Notes: generated by a model not told the origin, from the sequence alone. A stretch of DNA of 64,000 bases from Warburgia ugandensis (GCA_035236585.1 CP141130.1:29089501-29153500), one strand, 5' to 3'; counted from the stretch's first letter, positions 1-12,297 are shown. Made by a program: numbers and translations.

Positions 1-1585
1 GCCCTTCGTTTCGCTTTAATGGGTAACTAGGAAGAACAAACAATGGTCCATTGGTACTTAATGGGTGTGTGTTGAGGTTGATCAATCTGAGGACTACCAT
101 TGCTTGAGTGAATTTATCATTAGATCCCCTAAATGAAGGTCGATCATGTGATGATAGTGATCGGAACTGTAGATCTAATTATATACATCAGCAATGCCCA
201 CTGATCCTGCCGTTAGATGATTCAAAACTTTGAATTTTGGGTTTCATCATGGTTTACAGAGCACGTTTTGGTCGATTTAAATATGTCCAAATATCAAACG
301 ATTAGGATCATCCAGTAGAGGTTGAGTGGATCAATGGTTTGGATCCTAAAGCTCTAGACTCCATCTAATCTTTGGTTGTCGGGGAATCAGGTCATCTCTT
401 TTCAATTTGAGAAAAATAGAGGAGACTAACATCCCTCCTCTCTGCATGAAGAGGTCCATCTGGGATGATCCGACCTGTTCATTTATTTGCTTGTCAAGTG
501 TTGGCATCACCACTTATCATCACGTTTGAATCGAACCTGCAGATCGTCCCACCATGACTGCCATGGTAGAAGTTCTCTATGTCATGTAATATTATAAAAC
601 CATCAAATCGCAGGAGTCTTTACTTTACAAATATGGGGGGAAATGGCCGTTTAAGAAACAGAAGAAGAACAGCTCAGTACAGGACTAGAGACTCTTCAAG
701 GAATGGGCCGAAGTCTATCAAGAACGTGCTGTCTGCTCTTGTTGTATCGTATGTGATTGCCGCGGAGGGCAAAGCTAGTGGATCTGTTCCACTGAATGGG
801 CGGGCCTATAATGAAAAAATTCCCATTCATTGTTGAATGTCTTTGCTATTTATGTTCGGATAGACACCTTGCAGAAGACATCCTACCACATATTTGGTCA
901 TGACTTAGATGGTCCACGCATTGAAATCTCATCTATTAAATGATCCCATCCACTGTTCATGAATCATTAAAGGGGTGTAAACAAGTTTCACCGTCCGTTA
1001 AAAGCAGCAGTAGCCTATGCGAGGATGAAAAGAAATGGATGAGATTTGCTGGGCATGATCGAGCCATCTAACTCATGACCAAGATTGTGAACAGTTTGGA
1101 TTTCTCCTGAAATATGGCCCCACTGAGTTTATCATATAATTTCCCCAAAAAACTTAACCCCAGGGATGGAGGCAGGCAGCACCTACACGAGCTGAGGTAG
1201 AGCCACCTCATTAGAGAATCTCCAGAAACGCCAAGTTCTGGTGGTTAAAAGGAAAAATGAAAATTCAGGATGAATGCATAATGGGGTGTTAATGTGATGT
1301 TGTCTCACAGAGAGAGAGAGAGAGAGATGGTTTAAGAAACAACAAAGGACGCGAGAATGTGGCAAACTTGGCATTGTGGGAGGTGGAAAAGGCGTCATTG
1401 TATTCTCTCTCTCTGGCCACAAACCAAACCCGAGTGTTGTTGGGCACAAAGTGAAAGTGGTGGTCCAAAGAGTCAGAAGAGAGAGCATCTGGAGCAGACA
1501 AACCAACCTTTCCTTGCTTGCCAGAAAGGAATCTAAGCAGAATACGCAGTTAGAAAAGAAAGAGAATCCCTCGCTTCTCGTTCTT

Positions 1586-1631
<46 letters not shown>

Positions 1632-3786
1632 GATATGGGGTGACAGAAACTCATTCGACCTTTTCCCGATTTTTAAAAGAAGACAGGCGAATGAGAATTG
1701 CAGGAGAGAGAAAGGGGCGATGGGGACTGTTGATGCAGGTGGGCCACCCTTTGGATGTTACGGTTATGGGAGCGATTGAGGTCCTGAGGGCCACTCGAAT
1801 GGGATGTAGAGGGCTATGTCTGTGATCGGAGGCAATCTTTTCTAGTTATGGTATGGTGGGTCACTTGATCAATCGTCTTGATCATTCGTATGCTCTACAC
1901 GTATTTTTGCAGTGTGGTGGGTCAAGCCCCAATTGGCAACGTAGCCCGAGTACTACGACTGAGTCATGCTACTCATGCGACTAAGTAGGGACTGACTAAG
2001 CAAGATGCTGAACTGATTAGTGCAACTGATAGTGAGATATATTTTCCTTTTACTAGGACCCATTGGTCAAACATGGCGCAGTCAAGATAAGCGAATTACC
2101 TTAGTAAGCTCATAAGATAATAAAGTTTTGGGATTTCCAGTTTGGGGAACTTGTAAACATGTTCGGTTTTCTGTTTGTTTTCTGCTTTGAAATGAAAAAA
2201 TTTCAAGAAAAAAAAATGGTTTTCCAATGTTTGCAAGAAATTACTGAAATTGATTTCCATAAAAAAGCTTAATTACTTAAAAGATTTTGGTAATTTCTTT
2301 CATTTATATCCTAGATTTCAATTTTAATCAACTGCACCCTTGATTTCACTTTCAATTGCAATAGTACCCTAATTGCATATGGCGCTTAACTTTATTTGTT
2401 TTAGTTGACGAAACTTGCCTTGGAAGATGGACCTTTTGTTTTCCATTTTTTACCCTAAGTGAAGGAAATGACTAAGAAGAAGAGTGGGTTGGGTTGTAGC
2501 CTGGGCAAGAAGACTTCAGAAGTACAAAATCTTTCTTAACCCTTGATCAAGTTTTGTAAGCAAGTCAGTTCTTAACTAGTAGATCACATCAACAAGGGAC
2601 TAATGCCTTTAACAACCATCTGCAATTGGGGTGTAGTTGCAACAACCTTTTAAATCAAGTGTGCAATTGATCAAAATTAAAATCTAAGAAATAAATGAAA
2701 AAAAATCTATATAATTCAAGGTTTTTTTTTTTTTAAGTAACTAAGCCTAAAAAGGTGAAATTTTCTATGGAAAGTGGTTTTCCTTCAATTTGAATTGCAC
2801 CAAAGACCTAGAAATCTTACATGACCTAAAATTTATTAGGTGCTAAGCTGAAATTTAATTTGAAGGAATAAAACTCTTTCCACAAGACTCCTTTTTCTAT
2901 AGAAATCAATTTATGTTTATTTCATGCCAACTGAACATACCCTAGAGGTCCACGATCGTTAAATATTCCATATTAGAAGGAAAATAGAAAAAGATGAAAA
3001 TGCCTTGCACAAAGTTATAGATTTCGCTGTTGAAATATTGAAAAGTATAGCTTCCAAAGCATAAGCTTCTCTTATTTTTATACAATGAAGATATTTGAAA
3101 GTACAATACTCCCCTCTATGGTTAGTGAGATGCATATCTCAAACCGTGACTTAGCATTGAGGTTAACAAGTGAGGCATGTCAACCAACCACTAGGCTATC
3201 TTGGCTTAAGTGTTTGCATGATTTTATTTGCAAAAGGAGGTCCTACTAATTGTATTTAAAGCACATACAAAAAGGGTAGTACAATATGCCCCCTTGTGTT
3301 TCTTAATAAGCCCCTCACTAAATGGTATGAAACAGTTATAAGTTTTAGTGAATGCAGATCTTTGAAGATTTGAGCCTTCAAACCTTCACAATCTTGCTCT
3401 CAACTTAGATGGACCATGCTTCAAAGTTTCAATCCATCAGATGATTCTAGTAGCTACTGCCTGTAAAATGGATGATAAAAAGTTTCACCATTCACTTAAC
3501 AACTCAAGAAAATAGTGGCTAGGAACTGTCTAATGGATGAAAATTTCAAAGCATTGCCTACCTACAAGGGGAAGATATTGAATGGTTATGATCTTTAAAA
3601 ATATAGGCTCACCTAGAGTTATAGCCATGTCATGCCATCTAGTGAGGGGCTGGTGAGGAAAAGCTAGGGGAACATGTTTCTTTTACTTTATAATAATATG
3701 CTATTGAAGATGAATCAACATAAATTAAATTTAGACAAAATTCTATTGGACCAAATGTTCTAGACTAACTATAGGACACTCTAACT
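1..3786. other. Non-transposon-like flank, no recognisable gene
   Basis: No coding region here can be named. The longest plausible short frame is 579-836 (+, 85 codons, basic N-terminal half); it has no recognisable domain and no convincing promoter, and could be an exon or chance. A GA tract lies at 1308-1327 and a CT tract at 1591-1629. Between them and up to about 1830 the sequence is richer in G+C than the rest and resembles a plant 5' leader with pyrimidine-rich tracts, but no long frame follows. From about 2100 to 3786 the sequence is AT-rich and shows no gene, repeat array or transposon terminus that I can identify. Confidence 0.5.
1591..1629. repeat. (TC)n microsatellite
   Basis: An uninterrupted TC dinucleotide run of about 39 bp. 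Short frames that run through it (Ser-Leu repeats on one strand, Arg-Glu on the other) are artefacts of the repeat. Confidence 0.95.
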
Positions 3787-3803
3787 AGGCTCCACCTTAG
3801 GAT

Positions 3804-3986
3804 AAAAAGGGCAGCCCCGGTGCACTAAGCTCTTGCCTATGCGGGGTTCGGGGAAGGGGTGGACCACAAGGGCCTATAGTACGCAGCCTTACCTTGCATT
3901 ATAAAAGAGGCTGATTCCACGCCTTGAACTTGTGACCTCAAGGTCACATGACAACAACTTTCATTGTTGTGCCAAGGCTCCCCTTC
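3804..3986 (-). mobile_element. Au-type SINE with 17-bp target duplication
   Basis: On the minus strand the sequence starts GAAGGGGAGCCTTGGC, has a tRNA-like box A region, then a box B-like stretch (GGTCACAAGTTCAAGGCG), and ends GTGCACCGGGGCTGCCC followed by a short T run. This order and these landmarks match the Au SINE family of flowering plants. A perfect direct repeat, AGGCTCCACCTTAGGAT, lies at 3787-3803 and again at 3987-4003, directly against both ends. It is the target-site duplication of an LINE-mobilised insertion. The element looks full length and is the best preserved short insertion in the window. It sits outside the CACTA elements, about 270 bp from the end of element A. Confidence 0.92.
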
Positions 3987-4271
3987 AGGCTCCACCTTAG
4001 GATGATCTAAGCAATTCAACTTATGTGGTCTCCCCCATTGGTTTCCTATAAAAATTTAAGTCTAGTTGATGCTTCTAACAACCAATTTCTCATTATAAAA
4101 TATGATTATCACAATTTAAAAATGTCAAATGACAAAAACCTAGTATCTAGAAGCATCTAATAGGCATGAATTTGTAGCATAGCCTAATAAGAGAAGCTGA
4201 ACAGGATGAATTTGTCAAATCATCCAAATGTGGGGCCTAGTGAGAGGGGTCTCCTAGTACGATTGAATATC

Positions 4272-4830
4272 CACTATTACATGGAGGCTTTTTAAAGTCA
4301 TTAAAAAACATTAATAGAATTCAGTAACGAAAGCGACTTTTGTCAAGCACTTGGAAAATCGATAAGAAAAGAAGTTTGCAAGGAAATGACTTTAAAAATC
4401 TCCATTTTTAAAGTCTTTCTAAAAAAAGACTTAAAAAATAGCAACTTTTAAAGTCATTCTAAAAAAAAGGACTTCGAAAGTGGTCATTTTGGAAGTTGTT
4501 TCTTCTATAATGACTTTAAATACATGTGTTTTTGAAGTCGTTCTAAAAAAAATGAATTAAAAAATGGCCTCTTTTAAAGTCATTTCGGGATAAACGACTT
4601 CAAAGATACTAGTTTTTGAAGTCATTCTAAAAAAAATGAATTCAGAAATGTCAACTTTTGAAGTCGTTCTAAAAAAAAGATTTAAAAAACAATTTCTTTT
4701 AAAGTTGTTTTTTCCAAATGACTTCAAATATGAAATCTTTTGAAGTTTTTTTTTTTTTTTTTTCGAACGACTTCAAAAGATGCTATTTTAACATCGTTTT
4801 TTAGAAATCCTTTAAAAGTACTTTTTTTTT
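4272..4830. repeat. Terminal TTTAAAGTC array, 3' end of CACTA A
   Basis: Short units of the type GACTTTAAAAG and its inverse CTTTTAAAGTC alternate on both strands, spaced about 20-40 bp by poly-A or poly-T. Sub-terminal arrays of short motifs in both orientations are typical of CACTA elements, where the accessory transposon protein binds. The same motif marks all other ends and internal arrays of the related elements here. Confidence 0.85.
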
Positions 4831-5580
4831 TGTTTCTTTTGTTCATATTGCAATCTACTTGCATTTTGCATACATTCAATGTGTCACTTGCTACATTGTT
4901 CTTGCAATCTTTAAGCATATGAAAAAGAAACATACATTTACTTCCACATTGGGTATAAAATATCTAAATTCTTCGTCCATCCATACCTCACCACATTCAC
5001 ATATACATTCACTTTCACACCTTGAAATGATTTAATAATTAAAGAAACCACGCCACATGCGCTGCAATCTCTGCACTCACATTCACTTCATATACATTCA
5101 CATCATTTACACTGTAAGTTTCCCTCATTCACCATCCCATGAAATATATATATATATATATATATATGCTTCAATGAAATTAATAAAAACTAGAAGAATG
5201 CAGTCATATCCACATTCACTTCATTTGTAGTCTAAGCTCCTCTCATTCATCCCATAAAATGTATATACTTCAATGGAAATAATGAAAAGTAGAAGAAAAC
5301 ATGCATATCAATGCAAATAATACTTTATTGTAGATGAGATAATTTACTTCCATGAGTTTACTCCAATTGTTCTAATTGAAACTCATTACATACCCAGCCC
5401 ATTTTCTTTGTATTTTTGTTGAGGTTTGCTTTGGAGTAACTCTTCTTGTTTGCCCATTCAGAAAGCACAATAGCTTGGAATACAACATTTTTAATTCAGT
5501 TGACACATTCTTTTGAGTTGAAATCCATCAACAATTGCAAAAAGATATAAAATTGTAACCCATAAAAATTGTCTTACCTT
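4831..5580. other. Region between terminal array and second gene of CACTA A
   Basis: AT-rich, with an (AT)12 run at 5144-5167 and no open frame of note. By position it is the 3' untranslated part of the second gene of element A. Corresponding sequence is recognisable in C (44831-45130, including the stretch about fully 'cacattcacttcatt'-like repeats) and in B (36060-36840), where an (AC)n tract has expanded. Confidence 0.5.
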
Positions 5581-8430
5581 TCTTAATTGGGAGACACTAA
5601 CACCATCAAGTACTAGGATCTTCATGTATCTTAGCACATAGTACCCACACTCCTAATTAGATTGCTGTTTAGGGCATTGAGTAAGAAAGAAAACAAAAAT
5701 GATCAATAAATACCATGTGTAATATTGTAAGTTTAGTTTATAAAATAGAGTAATTAATTATTTTCTATACCTTCACATTCTCCCAAGTGATTTTCAATGG
5801 TTGCATAGTATCGGTTGAATTAGCCCATGTGAACCATGCTCTACAAATTTAAATTTCAAATGCATTAGACATGGATGAAAAATTACTAATATATATATAT
5901 ATATAATACATGAAAAGATTAAACACTTACTTAATTATAATTTCTACTAGGGCTGGATGGGCATGCAATCCACAAGAATAAGAAAACAATTCTTACCCAC
6001 TATATACATCTAAAACAAGTAGCATCCAATGAGCCCTACATACACAATCACATGAATTGCAATTTACAATCCTTATGTGCAGAATAAGTTGTAAAAAGAA
6101 GAAAAGAAAACATACCCATTATTATAGGGAATCATTAAGCCTTGCCCCTTGGAGCACCAGAAGAACCCTGGTAACATATCATCTACATGCCTCTCCATCA
6201 GTCATTGCTTTGCTGCTCCACACATGATGACGAGGTCAAGGAATTGGTAAAACATATCCTTGACCTCAAAAAGGTTCATTGCATTATTTAGGAAGCTGCA
6301 TAAAAGAAATAATTATTACTTATTATGAAAAAATATGTAATGGCAAGTATTATAGAAGAAGATATTTGTATATAGCCCATGTAGGAGACAATGTGAGGGT
6401 GCTATAGTTGATCTCTTGGAAAACTCATAATAGCTCCTCTCCATAAGTGGTAATTCAACAACAAACATTAGTAAGCACTCTCTCTTTGATTTGTACGGGG
6501 TTGATTGCCTTATCTTTGTTGATGAGTCCAAAGAGAAACCTTAGGGATTGAGGTGTATTAGGTGGGACTTCAATGGGAGCCTGCTTAGATGGCTTCTATA
6601 AAAGTTGCAAAGTCAATTAGCATTGATCGATGAAGACATGCAAATTTATGATGAAAAAATAAACATCAATATCTAGGACTAGTTCAATTGGTGTGACAAT
6701 AGCTAAGGGTGCAATGGTGGACAGCCTTGATGGCACTTTCTATTTTTGATTAACCTTAGATATAGTTAATAAATGATTAAACTGAGGTTCCTAGATAAAA
6801 ATTGTTGTTAAGGGAAGTATAGTGTGAAAAAATATATACTGTGGACTCTATGGGAATGATGAATTCCTCGGCCAAGTGATGTGATATGCAACTGCCAGTC
6901 CAATCGTTACAATAGGTAGTTACTATCACAACCATGTTAATGGACACACACTTAGTATATAGAGGCATACTAATCTCTTGCAAAATGTTTGAATCATACT
7001 CATAGCATGATCTAACTGCAAAAACATTTTGGTGGGTATCTAAGACCAGTAGGCATTAACCCACTTATAAATCATAAATACACTATGCATTAAAGAGATT
7101 GAGATAGGATAATTACAGAGGACGATAAAAAAGTTATGGTGAAGTGAATACCTCCTTGGCTAGATTTTCTATCTCGAAGTGCTTAGGTTGTCCTTCTTTA
7201 GTAGGAGAATTACAATTAGCATGTGATGGAGGTGCAAGTGTGGTATAAAGATTGGGTAGAAGGGATAAAGAAACTATCGCCCAACCTCGTCACGCAGCTA
7301 GTTAAGTATATTCTTTTTATCCTCTCACACAAGTCATTGTAGGCCTCCAGATCTTCTTTTGTAGTTATTCTTTTATGAAAGAATCTAGAAGGAACAACAC
7401 CATACCCTATGCCCCTAACTCGACTAGGGTGGTCCTTCTTGCACCTATGCAAGATGTCATCGTTTGCAGTTATGCTACTTAGAGTTCTTTTACTTGCGCT
7501 TTCTTGGGTAAGAGTGTCCTACAAAATTTAATTAGAAGGAAATGATCAGTTCATTTATTTAATTGTGTAAAATTGGAAGTAGTCATGTGTAAAAGGTTGA
7601 ACCACTTACAATGCAAGAAGCAACTTGTGTAGTAGCTTCATTGGGAACGCTTGGGGGTTACAACCCACTGATGTTTCATCTTCCAGAGGATGGCATGATC
7701 AATGGGATCCATAGTCTAAGCTTTCTTTGGCTGTGAAGCAAGACACTATAGTTATGTAATGAAATGTATATAACTATTGCATAATTTAAAAGGAATAAAC
7801 TATCACAAATACTTACTTCACGCTCTTCCAAATGAGCATAGCCCATCCTAGAGAGATGGTATTGTATATTAGTCTCATGCACCTTTCTTCCTCTTATGCT
7901 CTTTACTTGTGCATATGTACATACATAATCAAATGTGATAGGCACCTTTCTTCACCATTTGCCCATATTGAATTTTTCACTGATTGTGTCACACGTCTCC
8001 AATCATCAAATGTGATAGGCATCGTGCTTCTTACCTTGGAGCAAAGAAAACTACTTTAAGATGCTGCACTTACCTATCTCCTACCCCTCATTGTTGTAAT
8101 GTACGACTTCTTTAATTTCCCTTCTTTATAAGCTGCATTCTCACCTATCTCCTACCCCTCACGGTTGTAATGTACAACTTCTTTAATTTCCCTTCACTTT
8201 CTCTTGATGACCTTTTCCAATGTCATTCACTAGCTGTCCTTTTGAGTGCTACTAATGCTAACCCCTTGTTCATGCTCTTGATATTGATCATATTCTTCAT
8301 TTTGATTTTTCTCAAGTTCCATCTTTACTATAAATACGAGTATAATGATATTAGAACAATGAAATCAAATAGTCCATGTAATGCATTTAAAGAAATCAAA
8401 GGTAGAACAAAGCATAAGAAACTTGCTTTT
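5580..8430 (-). pseudogene. CACTA second gene: Transposase_24-like plus Ulp1-like protease (copy A)
   Basis: Read on the minus strand, the N-terminal part has MTLEKVIKRK (about 8200) and MPITFDDWRRVTQSVKN (about 8010-7940), then RKVHETNIQYHLSRMG (7860), then the stretch DHPSRVRGIGYGVVPS (about 7430-7390); this order is that of Transposase_24 (Ptta/En/Spm) proteins. Further on come HWMLLVLDV (about 6035-6010), the position of the catalytic His in C48/Ulp1 peptidases, and CPKQQSN-stop-ECGYYVLRYM (about 5685-5622), which holds the catalytic Cys. Proteins joining these two parts are known from plant CACTA elements; the protease is thought to act on SUMO-like conjugates, but its role in transposition is unknown. 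Several in-frame stops and introns break it up, so the copy is dead, although both catalytic His and Cys codons survive. A 90-bp tandem duplication affects the 5' exon (8060-8200). Confidence 0.75.
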
Positions 8431-8486
8431 TTGTGTACAAGAAAAATAAGGGAAGAGAATGTAAATGCAAAACTGACCAATAATAT

Positions 8487-9131
8487 GTATATGATAGTTC
8501 ATAAACAATGCCTTTTTCACTAAAAACATAGCCAAGTAAACTTCCTATAGATCTACGTATATATCAATCTATGAACAGTCCATAAACCATGTGCTTTTCA
8601 TTAAAAACATAACCAAGTAAACCTAATATATGTATATATATATATATATATATAGATATAGTAGTCCTTGAACAATCTATAAACTATGTATTTTTCGTAT
8701 AAAACAAAGCTAAGTAATTTTTTTTTATAGATCTATGTATATATCAATCCATGAATAGTCCATAAACCATATGTTTTTCATTAAAAACATAGCCAAGTAA
8801 ACCTATTATAGATATATGTATATAGTAGTCCATGAATGGTCATAAACAATGTATTTTTTCATATAAAACATAGCGAAGTAAATCTACTATGTATCCACAT
8901 ATATAACAGTCCATGAAAAGCCCATAAACCATGTGTTTTTCATTGAAAACATTCTCTAGTAAAGATTCTATGGATATATGCATATTGCATTCCACGAACA
9001 CTCCATAAACCATGTATTTTTTCATATAAAATATAACCAAGTAAACTTTTTATAGATCTTGTATAGTCGTCCATGAACAGTCCATAAACCATGTATTTTT
9101 CATATAAAACATAGCCAAATAAACTTTCTAT
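8487..9131. repeat. 81-82-bp satellite, left block
   Basis: Seven to eight head-to-tail copies of a unit containing CATAGCCAAGTAAACTTTC, then TAGATCTATGTATATAGC, then AGTCCATGAATAGTCCATA, then AAACCATGTATTTTTCAT. The unit is 81 or 82 bp where it can be measured (13443 to 13524 to 13606 in the right block). The array continues at 12689 after the RTE LINE, so the two blocks were one array before the LINE arrived. It lies between the second gene and the middle block of CACTA A and has no counterpart in B. Confidence 0.9.
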
Positions 9132-9163
9132 ATATCATCATCATCATCAAGACCTTATCCCAA

Positions 9164-11161
9164 TTAGGGGTCGGCCACATGAATCTTATTCCTCCATTCC
9201 ACTCTATTAAATACCATGGCTTCATTTAGTCCTAAAGTTTTTAAATCTTTCCTCACCACTTCTATCCACGTTCTTTTGGGCCTTCCCCTTGCCCTTTTAG
9301 AACCTTCAACTTGTATTGCCTCACTCCTTCTAACTGGTGCCGTTGTTGGCCTCCTTTGAACATGTCCAAATCATCTAAGTCTAATCTCCCTCATCTTGTT
9401 ACCTATTGGTGCTATCCCTAAATTTCTTCTAATATTTTCATTTCTAATTCTATCCTTTCTTGTCTTACCACTCATCCATCTCAACATCCTCATTTCTGCA
9501 ACACTCAGCCTATGAGTATGATGTTCCTTAACTGCCCAACACTCTGATCCATAGAGCATGGCCGGCCTTATAGCCATCCTATAGAATTTTCCCTTTAGTT
9601 TGAGTGGCACCTGCCGATCACATAAAACCCCCGATGCACATCTCCATTTGTTCCAACCCGCTTGGATTCTCTGGCTAACCTCCCTCTCAATCTCTCCACT
9701 CTCATGGATCAATGATCCTAAGTATCGGAAGTGGTCTCTCATGGGGACCTCTTGGTTATCAATCTTGACTGGTGCTCCACTCCTACTCTGCTTGCTAAAA
9801 TTACATTCCATATATTCTATCTTAGTTCGGCTAATTTTAAATCCTTTCGATTCTAATGCTTCTCTCCATAGCTCTAGCTTTATGTTGACACCCTCCCTTG
9901 TCTCATCAAGTAGGACTATATCGTCTGCAAATAGCATGCACCAGGGAATCTCCTCATGCAGATGTTTTGTTAACTCATCCATAACTAATGTGAAAAGGTA
10001 TGGACTCAATGCCGATCCTTGGTGCAATCCGACAGTGACAGAAAAATCACCAGCCACGCCACTAGTGGTCTTAACATTTGTTACTGCTCCCTCATACATA
10101 TCTTTAATTATGTCTATATACCCCTGAGAAACCCCTTTAACACCTAACACCCTCCATATTAACTCTCTAGGGACTCTATCATAAGCCTTCTCTAAGTCAA
10201 TAAAGACCATGTGTAGGTCTTTTCTCCTCTCCCTATATTTCTCTACTAATTGTCTTAGTAAGAAAATAGCTTCCATGGTAGACCTCCTAGGCATGAAACC
10301 AAACTGATTCTCCGATACACTTGTTTCATGTCGTAGCCTCTTCTCAATGACTCTTTCAAAAAGTTTCATGGTGTGGCTCATAAGTTTGATCCCTTGATAA
10401 TTAGTGCAGCTCTGAATGTCTCCTTTATTCTTATAGATTGGTACAATAGAGCTTTTCCTCCACTCATCAGGCATTTTCTTTGATTTTATAATCTTGTTAA
10501 ACAACTTGGTCAACCAAACTACCCCAATATCTCCCATATGCTTCCAAACCTCTATTGGTATACTATCAGGCCCCATGGCCTTTCCTGATTTCATCTTTCT
10601 CAAGGCCTCTTTTACTTCAAGCATTCTAATCTTACGTTCATATCTATAATATCCAGTGTTATTTAGATTTATAGTATTTTCAATTCCTATATTCTCAGGG
10701 CCATTGTCATTTAACAATTTTTGGAAGTATATTTCCCACCTTTGTTTGATCTCAGCGTCTTTGACTAATACCCTTTGATCATCGCTTCTAATGCACCTAA
10801 CATGCTCTAAGTCTTTACTCTTCTGTTCTCTTACCTTTGCAAGTTTAAACACATCTTTCTCACCTTCTCTTGTTCCTAGTCTATTATAAAGCTCATCATA
10901 TGCTTTAAGTTTAGCCTCACTTACTATTCTCTTAGCAACGTTTTTAGCATTCTTATATTGTTCATAGTTTTCATTATTTCTAATCTTCTGCCATGCTTTA
11001 AAATGCATTCGTTTTTCTTTAATAGCTTTTTGCACTGTTTCATTCCACCACCATGTTTCCTTTGCTAATAGCCTTTTACCTTTAGATACTCCTAAGACAT
11101 CTTTTGCCACTTTCTTAATGGACTCAACCATATTAGTCCACATTGTATTTACTGCTTTCAT
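9164..11161 (-). CDS. RTE LINE reverse transcriptase (premature TGA)
   Basis: The frame is open from ATG 11161 to TGA at 9371-9373 (596 aa). It holds a linker region, then RT motifs in order: GPDSIPIEVWK (about 197), [13 protein letters not shown] (286-298), [11 protein letters not shown] (320-330, first catalytic Asp), GLHQGSALSPYLF (378-390) and FADDIVLL (411-418, catalytic Asp pair). Downstream of the TGA the same frame stays open for 68 more codons to a TAA at 9164-9166 and reads FGHVQRRP and RGRPKRTWIEVV, the usual C-terminus of plant RTE proteins. The TGA replaces a TGG (Trp) that the second copy (at 56890) still has. The frame overlaps the endonuclease frame by 29 bp in a different phase. 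In RTE elements both domains belong to one protein, so a one-base change has probably split them. The apparent ATG is therefore not a true start. Confidence 0.85.
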
Positions 11162-12290
11162 AATTCCAATTTCCTTCTACCATCAACTTATTTTTGAATG
11201 AGGTTATTTTCTCTCCTTTTAAGTTCCACCACTTAGTTTTTGGATGTGTATTAAGTTCGGTTCTTTTACTCCATCTTTTGATATGAATATCCATAACCAT
11301 TAACCTATGTTGTGAGGTTAAACTCTCACCGGGTATCACCTTACAATCCTTACATATAGATCGTTCATTATTCCTAAGTAGAAAAAAGTCTATTTGGCTT
11401 TTATGAAGTCCACTTTTAAAGGTTATTAAGTGTTCATCCCTCTTCTTAAAGAGTGTATTTGCAATGGATAGGTTATATGACAAAGCAAAATCAAGGATAT
11501 TTTCCCCCATCTCGTTTCGTTCACCTATACCATACCCTCCATGTATTCTATCATATCCTTCCTTATCTTTTCCTACATGGCCATTTAAGTCTGCTCCTAT
11601 AAATATTCCCTCAGTATTGGGAATTTCTTGCATGACTCCTTCCATATATTCCCAAAACTGTTTCTTAATTATATCTTGTAGCCCTACTTGTGGTGCATAT
11701 GCACTTATAATATTTATAATCTGCTCTCCTAGAATCATTTTTATTATTATAATTCTATCACTGATTCTTTTAACGTCCACAACTTTATCCTTTAATTCCT
11801 TATCCACTATTATTCCCACGCCATTTCTATTATTTTCCTTTCCTACGTACCATAATTTATACCCATCTATTTCTCTAGCTTTAGCCCCTTTCCACTTGGT
11901 TTCTTGGATACAAGCGATGTTGACTCTCCTACGTTTTATCGCGTCTACTAACTCCAAACTCTTACCTGTCAATGTCCCTATATTCCATGTAGCGATGCGA
12001 ATCTTATGATTTGGAGATTCCCTATTTACTATCACCTTTCTCGACCTCCATGGTATGAACCCATGTCCACTTTTCACTGCACCTGGGTTCTGATGCAGCG
12101 CGTCGCTTCCGAGGGGACGCTCTACCAGCCCTTGCCCATTTTTCACTACACCCGGGATCCGATGTAGCGCGTCGCTTTTGGGAGAACGCCCTAGCAACCC
12201 TTGCCTATTTTTCACCGCATCCGGGATCCGATGCAGCGCGTCGCTTATGGGGAACGCCCTAGCTTGAGCGAATTTTAGATTTCGATTCAT
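11133..12290 (-). CDS. RTE LINE endonuclease (EEP fold)
   Basis: An apurinic-like endonuclease of the exonuclease-endonuclease-phosphatase fold, which nicks target DNA to start target-primed reverse transcription. The 385-residue frame has IATWNIGTLTGKS with Asn103, CIQETKWKG with Glu130, SAYAPQVGLQ around 197, GADLNGHVGKD with Asp234 and Asn236, SQIDFFLLRN with Asp301 and SQHRLMVMD with His328: all the expected catalytic residues. Residues 16-84 are three copies of a 23-residue repeat beginning SDALH, outside the endonuclease fold. The start at 12290 is simply the first ATG of the open frame. The frame ends at TAA 11133 because the phase is lost at about 11140, where an extra A in GAAAGCAG would explain the shift into the RT frame. 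Confidence 0.85.
   Translation of the reverse strand: MNRNLKFAQARAFPISDALHRIPDAVKNRQGLLGRSPKSDALHRIPGVVKNGQGLVERPLGSDALHQNPGAVKSGHGFIPWRSRKVIVNRESPNHKIRIATWNIGTLTGKSLELVDAIKRRRVNIACIQETKWKGAKAREIDGYKLWYVGKENNRNGVGIIVDKELKDKVVDVKRISDRIIIIKMILGEQIINIISAYAPQVGLQDIIKKQFWEYMEGVMQEIPNTEGIFIGADLNGHVGKDKEGYDRIHGGYGIGERNEMGENILDFALSYNLSIANTLFKKRDEHLITFKSGLHKSQIDFFLLRNNERSICKDCKVIPGESLTSQHRLMVMDIHIKRWSKRTELNTHPKTKWWNLKGEKITSFKNKLMVEGNWNYESSKYNVD
12055..12265 (-). repeat. 69-bp tandem repeat (3 copies) in LINE 5' coding part
   Basis: The landmark GATGCAGCGCGTCGC (plus strand) recurs at 12092, 12161 and 12230, exactly 69 bp apart. Since 69 is a multiple of three, the repeats read in phase as three 23-residue units. 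The block is far richer in G+C than its surroundings. Confidence 0.9.
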
Positions 12291-12297
12291 GTCATGT

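Noticed and set aside
9600-10127. Plus-strand frame of 175 codons over the LINE
   Set aside because: It is the antisense of the RT gene. The minus-strand frame has RT motifs in order; this one has none.
11464-12009. Plus-strand frame of 181 codons over the LINE
   Set aside because: Antisense shadow of the endonuclease frame.
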